A DNA stretch of 12,839 nucleotides from Candidatus Woesebacteria bacterium UBA5073. GTDB taxonomy: Bacteria; Patescibacteriota; Microgenomatia; UBA8517. The notes beneath the pieces are model-generated. The model was not told where the DNA came from. It saw only the letters and a program-made list of their open reading frames with translations, and did no database searches. Shown here piece after piece: positions 7,214 through 12,015 of the stretch (its first letter is position 1; the number at the start of each line of letters is the position of its first letter). The DNA is taken from positions 9,697 through 22,535 of the forward strand of contig DIAR01000026.1 in NCBI GenBank assembly GCA_002415845.1. Reading direction: 5' to 3'. The translations under genes were made by a program, and so were the position numbers.

Positions 7214-7642
7214 TTAGACTTTTAATCTGAAGGTTTTAATGACTTTTCGACCTGTGGCAAGAGTGGTTGTGACTGTTAATTTGGCATTGGTGATACCCGT
7301 ATCGTAGCGGCAAACGCCATGAGAACAGGTGCCAAAAAGAAGTTCCCTGATTGTGTCTCCCTGGGCCAGATTAATGGATCCTGAAGCTCCTTGAGTTGTT
7401 CCTCTTGTACTATAACTTAGCATGTAATCAACTTTTGAAGCGACGGCTAAATTGGAAAAGGTAACCACAATCGCTCTTCTATCGGCTCTAAATTTAACTA
7501 AAGCCGTAATACCACGGCTATTGGAAGTGACTGCTTTTGTTCCGGTTACGGGTCTTGCTTGGGGAAGAGTTCTTTTGGCAAAGACAATATCATTGATAAA
7601 AAAGAGACTGACAAAAACAATTATGAAGAGCAGTTTTTTCAT
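7214..7642 (-). CDS. Secreted small beta-rich protein of unknown function
   Basis: 142 residues and the only minus-strand gene here. The N-terminus MKKLLFIIVFVSLFFINDIVFA is a standard Sec signal peptide: two lysines, a hydrophobic core of about 13 residues, then V-F-A before KR as a plausible signal peptidase I site after residue 22. There is no lipobox cysteine. The mature part alternates polar and hydrophobic residues in short strands (ITALVKFRADRRAIVVTF, KVDYMLSYSTRG, AKLTVTTTLATG), suggesting a beta-sandwich of about 120 residues. C106 and C111 in GTCSHGVCRYD could form a disulfide once exported. I do not recognise a named family. The gene runs tail-to-tail with the LytR_C-domain gene and shares a 34-base divergent intergenic region with the 7677 gene, so expression of the latter pair may be linked. 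The start ATG (complement of 7640-7642) is followed directly by the signal peptide and leaves no better alternative. Confidence 0.8.
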   Translation of the reverse strand: MKKLLFIIVFVSLFFINDIVFAKRTLPQARPVTGTKAVTSNSRGITALVKFRADRRAIVVTFSNLAVASKVDYMLSYSTRGTTQGASGSINLAQGDTIRELLFGTCSHGVCRYDTGITNAKLTVTTTLATGRKVIKTFRLKV

Positions 7643-7654
7643 TACCTTAATTCA

Positions 7655-7669
7655 TGATATATTTAAATT
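7655..7669 (+). promoter_or_regulatory. Divergent promoter region between the 7214 (minus) and 7677 (plus) genes
   Basis: Only 34 bases separate the two divergent start codons. On the plus strand TGA-TATATT (7655-7663) is an extended -10 ending 13 bases before the ATG at 7677, and TAAATT (7664-7669) is an alternative ending seven bases before it. On the minus strand TATATC, complement of 7656-7661, would serve the other gene. The two -10 elements therefore overlap. The region is an imperfect dyad including both start codons. Confidence 0.4.
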
Positions 7670-7676
7670 AAAGGCA

Positions 7677-8273
7677 ATGTCAAAGAAGACAATTATTATT
7701 TTAGCGATTATTCTTTCCGTTTTGATTATTGGCAGCCTTTGCGGCTATTTTCTTTTTCTAAAGAAAGATAAAACGGTTGGTACGGAAGAAACCAATAGTC
7801 TTGCGGAGACAATTAAAGAAAAAATTACAGGTGATTTAACTTATGAGGACTCATCCGGTTTTTCTTTTAAATATCCGAAAGCGATTGAAGTTGAAGATAT
7901 AACACCTGATGATGAGGTTTATTACACACAACTATCCTTAACCAAAAGCAGTGAAAAATTAACAATTAGTGCTAAGGATACGAAAGAGACAACCGTTGAT
8001 AACTTCATTAAAAACACACCCGAATATAAATTGGCTCAGGTTGCGGGAGCAACGACTTTAGGTGGAATAGCCGCTAAACAATATACGATTGCCGAAAAGT
8101 TTCTGACCGTTTCAATTGATAAAGGTGTTTTATATTTAATTGAAGGACCGACTGGTTCATATTGGGAAGACGTTCAGAATTTGGTTGTTTCTTCTTTTAC
8201 TTTTGCCGGAACGTCCACGACCAATACTCAAGTTCAGGATAATGCCATCTACGAAGAGGAAGTGGTAGAATAA
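7677..8273 (+). CDS. Single-pass membrane-anchored extracytoplasmic protein, PsbP-like appearance, function unknown
   Basis: 198 residues: a short basic N-terminus (MSKK), one membrane helix at about 5-28, then about 170 residues outside the membrane. The domain begins YEDSSGFSFKYPKAIEVE (56-73) and ends WEDVQNLVVSSFTF (163-176). The F-x-F-x-YP opening and closing SFxF strand are reminiscent of PsbP-like or lipoprotein LpqN-like folds common in small uncharacterised bacterial lipoproteins. This is a pattern judgement, not a family assignment. The tail is acidic (IYEEEVVE). C22 in the helix lacks a proper lipobox (preceded by GSL), so lipidation is unlikely. The frame is open further upstream to 7452, but that extension overlaps the minus-strand gene and has no promoter, so the ATG at 7677 is taken. 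AAAGG lies just two bases before it, too close for a good ribosome-binding site. The NIF3-like gene follows after 14 bases, probably co-transcribed. Confidence 0.78.
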   Translation: MSKKTIIILAIILSVLIIGSLCGYFLFLKKDKTVGTEETNSLAETIKEKITGDLTYEDSSGFSFKYPKAIEVEDITPDDEVYYTQLSLTKSSEKLTISAKDTKETTVDNFIKNTPEYKLAQVAGATTLGGIAAKQYTIAEKFLTVSIDKGVLYLIEGPTGSYWEDVQNLVVSSFTFAGTSTTNTQVQDNAIYEEEVVE

Positions 8274-8287
8274 GCCACTTTTAAAAA

Positions 8288-8620
8288 ATGTTAAAGAATC
8301 AAGTTAAAATTGTTGTTTTTGTTCCCAAAAGCCATGTCGACATAATAAAGCAAGTGATGGGCGATGCTGGTGCGGGAAAGATTGGGAATTACAGCCACTG
8401 CACTTATTCGGCCAATGGTATTGGCAGGTATAAACCTTTAGAAGGATCAAAGCCTTTTATCGGTCAAGTGGGGAAGCTGGAAGAAGTTGAGGAAGAAAGA
8501 ATTGAGTGTGTCTGCGAGAGAAGTAAAGCTACGGAAGTAATTAAGGCTATTAAGAAAGTTCATCCCTATGAAGAAGTTGCTTTGGATATTTACCCCCTTA
8601 TCTTGGAAGAAGAACTTTGA
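8288..8620 (+). CDS. Standalone NIF3/YqfO-type PII-like (CutA-like) domain protein
   Basis: 110 residues matching the PII/CutA-like domain inserted in the middle of YqfO-type NIF3 proteins, here present alone. The family marks are clear: GAGKIGNYSHCTYSANGIGRYKPLEGSKPFIG (28-59), EEVEEERIECVC (65-76) and VHPYEEVALDIYPL (91-104). In full-length YqfO this domain is set between the two halves of the NIF3 domain that holds a dinuclear metal site. That metal site is absent here, so no hydrolase activity is expected from this protein. PII/CutA-like folds generally form trimers and bind small ligands or metals; a sensory or regulatory role is possible but unproven. The single HPYEE histidine and C38, C74 and C76 are possible metal ligands. 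It starts 14 bases behind the membrane protein gene without its own evident promoter or ribosome-binding site. The family match is strong, the function unknown. Confidence 0.9.
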   Translation: MLKNQVKIVVFVPKSHVDIIKQVMGDAGAGKIGNYSHCTYSANGIGRYKPLEGSKPFIGQVGKLEEVEEERIECVCERSKATEVIKAIKKVHPYEEVALDIYPLILEEEL

Positions 8621-8640
8621 AGCTAAATAGTTAAGTCTTG

Positions 8641-8649
8641 TGATATCAT
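8641..8649 (+). promoter_or_regulatory. Extended -10 promoter before two-TM protein gene
   Basis: TGA-TATCAT is a TGn-extended -10 with five of six -10 matches. Nine bases separate it from the ATG at 8659. No -35 is evident at the usual spacing. Predicted leader 0-3 bases. Confidence 0.45.
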
Positions 8650-8658
8650 TAAAGTGTC

Positions 8659-9114
8659 ATGAATACTGCCGAACTTCTCTCTAAAACAGTTGATTTACAT
8701 TTCGGTAAATTTACTTTTTCTCCCTCATATTTGGTGGCTGGAGCCATCGTGGCTCTTCTTTTTCTTCTTGTTTTAACCTTGGCTCAGTTCAGAAGGCATT
8801 TATTATCCTGGTCGGTTAAGGGTGCTTTATTTGGTATCTTCTTTGGCTTTCTCTTGGCTCTTATTTTTGAAGGCTTTTTAGTGATAAGTGGAAGAACGGC
8901 CGTAACCGAAATCTTAGGTTGGAAAAGCGCTCCCAAACCTTTATTGACAATTTTGGATTTGGGCAGGGCCAAATTGTCTTCGGTTTTGGGGACACAGGTT
9001 GAAATTCCCGGATTGTATGCAACTGATGGCTCGACTAATGAAATCATCCGCAGTATTCAGAAACTTAATCCTCAGGAAGTCAGTCGGCTGAAATCCATCA
9101 TCTGCAAGCCGTAA
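8659..9114 (+). CDS. Small two-TM membrane protein, function unknown
   Basis: 151 residues with two hydrophobic helices, about 23-43 and 53-77, joined by a short basic loop (QFRRHLLSW) that should face the cytoplasm by the positive-inside rule. This puts both termini outside. A polar C-terminal part of about 75 residues follows, with a Gly/Pro-containing middle (EIPGLYATDGS) and a helical end (NEIIRSIQKLNPQEVSRLKSIICK). The second helix is rich in Gly and Phe (GIFFGFLLALIF). No catalytic motif or known family is recognised. It sits directly before prfB, whose -10 lies just past its stop, so the two may be transcribed separately. The start is the ATG after an extended -10; no other nearby in-frame start is plausible. 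Confidence 0.72.
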   Translation: MNTAELLSKTVDLHFGKFTFSPSYLVAGAIVALLFLLVLTLAQFRRHLLSWSVKGALFGIFFGFLLALIFEGFLVISGRTAVTEILGWKSAPKPLLTILDLGRAKLSSVLGTQVEIPGLYATDGSTNEIIRSIQKLNPQEVSRLKSIICKP

Positions 9115-9121
9115 TCAGGCG

Positions 9122-9130
9122 TGTTATACT
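9122..9130 (+). promoter_or_regulatory. Extended -10 promoter giving a leaderless prfB mRNA
   Basis: TGT-TATACT is a TGn-extended -10 with one mismatch in the hexamer. The ATG at 9137 begins seven bases after its last base, exactly where transcription normally starts, so the mRNA should be leaderless. The element lies in the 22-base gap after the upstream stop. Confidence 0.6.
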
Positions 9131-9136
9131 TTGCCC

Positions 9137-10222
9137 ATGCAAGATTTAAAACAACGAATTGAGGCCCTTTTATCGACCTTTTCGGAACTTAAGGCTTCCT
9201 TAAATCCGGCTGAAAAGAAAATCAGACTTAACTTTTTGGAAAGCGAAGCCTTAAATCCCGATTTATGGCAGGATCCCAACAAAGCCAAAGCCATTATGCA
9301 GGAGTTGGGTGATTTAAAAAAAGAATTAGCTGATCTTGAAACGGCTGAGAAGGACATATTATCCTTAAAAGAATTTCTTCAGGCTAACCTCCTTGATGAG
9401 GATTTGAAGAAGGAAGTAATTAGGTTGGAAAAACTGGTTGAGAAGTTTACCTTAGCTTCTTTTCTTTCCGGAGAATACGACATTAAAAATGCGATTGTTT
9501 CCATTCATGCCGGGCAGGGTGGAACGGAGGCGATGGATTGGACCAGCATGCTTCTTCGGATGTATCTGCGCTTTTGTGAAAGACGAGGTTGGCAAACTCA
9601 GGTGATTGATTCCACACCGGGCGAGGAAGCGGGTATAAAAAGTGTAACAATTAATGTTACCGGATCATATGCCTATGGTTATCTTAAAAACGAAGCCGGT
9701 ACACACCGACTGGTCAGGCAATCGCCTTTTAATGCCGATAAACTAAGACAGACTTCTTTTTCTTTGGTTGAGGTCTTGCCTGAATTTGCCGATGTTGACC
9801 TTCCCGATATTGTCATTAAACCGGAAGATATTGAAGTTCAGTTTTTTCATTCCTCCTCACAAGGCGGCCAAAATGTGCAAAAAGTTTCAACGGCCGTGCG
9901 GTTAACCCATAAACCAACCGGCATTGTGGTTACGGCCCAGGCCGAAAGATTTCAGGAACAAAACCGCAAAAACGCTATGAATCTTTTAAGATCCAAACTC
10001 TGGCTGTTGGAAAAGCAAAAGGCTAAAGATACCAAAAAAGAAATTAAAGGTGAATACCGGCCGGCTTCCTGGGGAATGCAAATTAGATCATATGTCCTAC
10101 ACCCTTATAAGATGATTAAGGATTTGCGGACTGAAGTCGAAACGGGCAATACCGAGGCTGTGCTGGATGGGGATTTGGATTTGTTTATTGAGAGTGAATT
10201 AAAGATGTTGAAAGAAAAATAG
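9137..10222 (+). CDS. prfB: Peptide chain release factor 2
   Basis: RF2 terminates translation at UGA and UAA by hydrolysing peptidyl-tRNA on the ribosome. The 361-residue length is standard. The stop-codon recognition tripeptide SPF is present at 196-198 (RLVRQSPFNADK), which separates RF2 from RF1 (PxT). The catalytic GGQ lies at 243-245 in SSSQGGQNVQKVSTAVRLTH, and the family stretch IRSYVLHPYKMIKDLRTEVETGNT occupies about 316-339. The N-terminal domain 1 (helical, SGEYD at 111-115) is complete. The frame runs uninterrupted from the ATG, so the in-frame UGA and +1 frameshift that autoregulate many prfB genes are absent; no CTT-TGA slippery site exists near codon 25. The start is the ATG at 9137, set by the extended -10; a TTG two codons upstream lies before the predicted transcript start. 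The presence of RF2 and of TGA stops in this window shows UGA is read as stop. Confidence 0.98.
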   Translation: MQDLKQRIEALLSTFSELKASLNPAEKKIRLNFLESEALNPDLWQDPNKAKAIMQELGDLKKELADLETAEKDILSLKEFLQANLLDEDLKKEVIRLEKLVEKFTLASFLSGEYDIKNAIVSIHAGQGGTEAMDWTSMLLRMYLRFCERRGWQTQVIDSTPGEEAGIKSVTINVTGSYAYGYLKNEAGTHRLVRQSPFNADKLRQTSFSLVEVLPEFADVDLPDIVIKPEDIEVQFFHSSSQGGQNVQKVSTAVRLTHKPTGIVVTAQAERFQEQNRKNAMNLLRSKLWLLEKQKAKDTKKEIKGEYRPASWGMQIRSYVLHPYKMIKDLRTEVETGNTEAVLDGDLDLFIESELKMLKEK

Positions 10223-10229
10223 AAAAGAC

Positions 10230-10258
10230 TTGCCTCAGGAAATTTTTGGTGTTATAGT
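10230..10258 (+). promoter_or_regulatory. Predicted promoter for the 10266 gene, leaderless
   Basis: TTGCCT (10230-10235) is followed after 17 bases by TATAGT (10253-10258), itself preceded by TGT to make an extended -10. The ATG at 10266 begins after seven bases, at the expected transcription start. The -35 lies only eight bases past the prfB stop. Confidence 0.65.
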
Positions 10259-10265
10259 CAAACCA

Positions 10266-10745
10266 ATGGAAGAGCAAAATACAGTTAAACAAACCCCGGT
10301 TGAACAAGTTAGTGCTGTTGCTGAAAAAGTAGTTGCCAAACTTCCCAAGAAAAAGCTTCTTCTCCCTATTTTGATTGTTGCCGGAATATTGATTGTTGGA
10401 GCAGGAACGGGCTTTCTTTTGTCGGGTAATAAAGCCGGAAAACTTTTGGGTGTTGCTTCAGATGGTGTTCCCGGAGCCAAGGTAACCGAAAAAGAGGCAG
10501 GCTTGGCTGATGAGGCAACCTTTAAAGATACGGCTGAAGGAACCTTGGAAGACGGTGGTGTCAGCGGAGAAGGCACGCATCATTTGGTCAGAACCGGAGG
10601 CGCTTCACAAAATGTTTATTTAACCTCAACCGTTATTAATCTGGCTGATTTTGTCGGCAAGAAAGTTCAGGTTTGGGGTCAGACCATTACGGCCAGAAAA
10701 GCCGGATGGCTCATGGATGTCGGGAAAGTTAAAGTCATAGAGTAA
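10266..10745 (+). CDS. Single-pass membrane protein with small extracytoplasmic domain, possibly OB-like
   Basis: 159 residues: a mildly acidic cytoplasmic start (MEEQNTVKQTPVEQ), a basic stop before the membrane (KLPKKK at 25-30), one helix at about 31-53, a flexible linker (about 55-100), then a compact domain at about 101-159. The domain holds two strand-turn pairs, THHLVRTGGASQNVYLTSTVINLADFVGKKVQVWGQ and TARKAGWLMDVGKVKVIE. The pattern of strands around 'LADFVGKKVQVWGQ' looks like small OB-fold domains in which a short polypeptide barrel binds nucleic acid or sugar; this is a shape guess, not a family hit. An in-frame TTG at 10230 would add 12 residues but overlaps the -35 box, so the ATG at 10266 is taken. 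Its layout (acidic N-terminus beginning MEE, one helix, linker, small domain) resembles the LytR_C-domain protein at 6540. Confidence 0.75.
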   Translation: MEEQNTVKQTPVEQVSAVAEKVVAKLPKKKLLLPILIVAGILIVGAGTGFLLSGNKAGKLLGVASDGVPGAKVTEKEAGLADEATFKDTAEGTLEDGGVSGEGTHHLVRTGGASQNVYLTSTVINLADFVGKKVQVWGQTITARKAGWLMDVGKVKVIE

Positions 10746-10787
10746 GCTTCATTTTCTTCTTTTTGCCACTTTTTATTTAAATTGTTT

Positions 10788-10796
10788 TGACATAAT
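10788..10796 (+). promoter_or_regulatory. Extended -10 promoter reading into a 7-codon leader ORF
   Basis: TGA-CATAAT is a TGn-extended -10 with five of six hexamer matches. Its end lies six bases before an ATG at 10803, the same spacing as for prfB. It lies 27 bases upstream of the ATG of the following gene (10823), which is farther than any other start in the window. Confidence 0.5.
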
Positions 10797-10802
10797 ATTT
10801 TT

Positions 10803-10826
10803 ATGGTCCGATTTTTAGATTTATGA
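10803..10826 (+). CDS. Possible 7-codon leader peptide overlapping the next start codon
   Basis: ATG at 10803 opens a frame encoding MVRFLDL and ends with TGA at 10824-10826. That stop overlaps the ATG (10823-10825) of the downstream gene by two bases in the sequence TTATGA. With the extended -10 at 10788-10796, transcription should start on the A of this ATG, so a leaderless mRNA would be translated here first and the downstream gene reached by termination-reinitiation. It is too short to test by coding statistics, so the peptide itself is unproven; chance or a broken gene start are alternatives. Confidence 0.35.
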   Translation: MVRFLDL

Positions 10827-11143
10827 CGGAAAGACTTTTACAGGAAGTAGCGACCATTGATATTTTTGAGAGAAGAGCTATTCAATTTCAGAGGGAAAAT
10901 CACTTGGAATCGAGAAAATTAGCGGAAAATATATTAGAATGGGCATCTATTGTGGCTGAAGAGACTTACGAATATAAAACAATTGGCGACATCTTGGCTT
11001 CCCAGATTAATTTTCGGGTTCAGGAAATAAAAGATAGCGGCCATCAAATAACGACCGAACAGTACATTGAGGATTTATTTTGTCCCAACTGCCGTGGAGA
11101 AATTGATGCCGATATTATCATGGGCAGACTTCAAATCGGCTAA
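10823..11143 (+). CDS. Small CxxC-containing protein, function unknown
   Basis: A soluble, mostly helical protein of 106 residues with no signal peptide or membrane segment. The first 80 residues are amphipathic and charged (DIFERRAIQFQRENHLESRKLAENILEW, then an ILASQINFRVQEI helix). Near the end is LFCPNCRGEID (residues 86-96), a single C-P-N-C pair like half of a zinc ribbon or rubredoxin knuckle. With only one pair, metal binding would need a dimer or a partner; a redox role is also possible. I do not recognise the family. Its ATG overlaps the stop of a possible leader ORF, and an inverted repeat with a T-run follows its 3' end. It is followed by ftsE but probably separated from it by that terminator. 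Confidence 0.65.
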   Translation: MTERLLQEVATIDIFERRAIQFQRENHLESRKLAENILEWASIVAEETYEYKTIGDILASQINFRVQEIKDSGHQITTEQYIEDLFCPNCRGEIDADIIMGRLQIG

Positions 11144-11151
11144 TTTTTTTT
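11108..11151 (+). terminator. Candidate intrinsic terminator after the CxxC gene
   Basis: GCCGAT (11108-11113) and ATCGGC (11135-11140) form a perfect 6-bp stem with a long 21-base loop. Three bases later come eight consecutive T (11144-11151). The stem lies in the last codons of the gene. The long loop makes it a weak hairpin, so the T-run is the better part of the evidence. Confidence 0.35.
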
Positions 11152-11186
11152 AATATCCCAAAAACCTAGCCAAATCGTTTTTCATC

Positions 11187-11195
11187 TGATAACCT
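11187..11195 (+). promoter_or_regulatory. Weak extended -10 before ftsE
   Basis: TGA-TAACCT could be a degraded TGn-extended -10, with half of the hexamer matching. It ends seven bases before the ATG at 11203 and only one base before the ATG at 11197, so it favours 11203 as the start. No -35 is seen. Confidence 0.25.
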
Positions 11196-11202
11196 TATGT
11201 GT

Positions 11203-12006
11203 ATGGTAATTTTCAAAAACGTCTCCAAATCTTTCGGTTCGGTCAAGGCTTTAGAGGATATTTCCTTTGAAATTAAAAAAGGTGAATTTGTTTTCATTAT
11301 TGGTTTGTCAGCAGCCGGGAAATCCACTCTTCTGAAACTCATCTTAAAAGAATTTAATCCCGATAAAGGCCAGATTATTTTTGACGGTATTGATGTGGTT
11401 AACCTGCATAAAAATGATATTCCTCTTTTAAGGCAAAAAATCGGAGTGGTTTTTCAGGACCTGAAGGTTTTAACAGAGCGAACGGTTAGGGAGAATGTGG
11501 AGGTCGGTTTAGCCGTAACCGGAGTACCGCAGGAAAAGTGGAATGAGCGGGTAAATGATATTCTAAGGCTGGTTGGTCTTTCAAAAAGGTCGGAATTTTT
11601 CCCTTCACAATTATCAGGTGGAGAATTACAACGAGTTTCTCTGGCCCGTGCTTTGGTAGTTAATCCGAAATTGGTTTTAGCCGATGAGCCGACCGGGAAT
11701 TTGGATTGGGAGACTTCCATCGGGATTATGGATTTATTTGAAAAGATAAATAAAGAAGGTAAGACGATAATTATGGCCACTCATAATCAGATGCTTGTAG
11801 AGAAGTATAAAAAGAGGACAATTGAGCTGAAAGAAGGCAGATTAAAAGGTAGTACGGTTACTAAAGAACACCATGAAGGAAAAGAGGAGAAACACGAAGA
11901 ACCGAAAAAAGAAGAACGTGGAGAAAAAGCGGAAGAAAAGAAGGAAGAGGTGCACGAAAAGGAACATGAAGACAAAAAGATGAAAATAAAGGTGGAAGAG
12001 GTCTAA
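11203..12006 (+). CDS. ftsE: Cell division ATP-binding protein FtsE with long charged C-terminal tail
   Basis: ABC ATPase that works with FtsX at the division site or cell envelope; FtsEX drives peptidoglycan hydrolases rather than transporting a substrate. Counting from the ATG at 11203 (267 residues), Walker A is GLSAAGKST (34-42), the Q-loop glutamine lies at 85 (VVFQD), the signature is LSGGELQRVSLARAL (137-151), Walker B is LVLADE (157-162) and the H-loop histidine is 194 (ATHN). Walker A has Ala where most FtsE have GxSGAGKS, though the essential GKST is kept. The ATPase core ends near residue 215; the remaining ~50 residues are almost only Glu, Lys and His (KEHHEGKEEKHEEPKKEE onward), absent from ordinary FtsE of about 220-230 residues. 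MVIFKNVSKSFG is a standard FtsE start; a second ATG at 11197 would add MC. ftsX follows nine bases after the stop, so the two are surely an operon. Confidence 0.95.
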   Translation: MVIFKNVSKSFGSVKALEDISFEIKKGEFVFIIGLSAAGKSTLLKLILKEFNPDKGQIIFDGIDVVNLHKNDIPLLRQKIGVVFQDLKVLTERTVRENVEVGLAVTGVPQEKWNERVNDILRLVGLSKRSEFFPSQLSGGELQRVSLARALVVNPKLVLADEPTGNLDWETSIGIMDLFEKINKEGKTIIMATHNQMLVEKYKKRTIELKEGRLKGSTVTKEHHEGKEEKHEEPKKEERGEKAEEKKEEVHEKEHEDKKMKIKVEEV

Positions 12007-12015
12007 AATAGGTTT

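Noticed and set aside
7206..7230. Possible bidirectional terminator between convergent genes (CTTAGA/TCTGAAG stem with a bulge).
   Set aside because: The stem is short and bulged, and neither strand has a T-run of five or more after it.
7452..7676. 75-codon upstream extension of the 7677 gene frame.
   Set aside because: It lies antisense within the signal-peptide gene on the minus strand, has no promoter, and the true protein begins with a clean TM helix at 7677.
9137..9230. RF2 programmed frameshift site near codon 25.
   Set aside because: No in-frame TGA and no CTTTGAC-like slippery sequence; the frame is continuous.
10235..10576. Open frame of 113 codons on the minus strand across the 10266 gene.
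   Set aside because: The product is Ser/Pro/Ala/Thr-rich, as expected from the complement of the plus gene; the plus frame has a promoter, TM helix and folded domain.
11454..11780. Open frame of 108 codons on the minus strand inside ftsE.
   Set aside because: It overlaps the signature and Walker B region of FtsE, which is certainly coding; antisense shadow.
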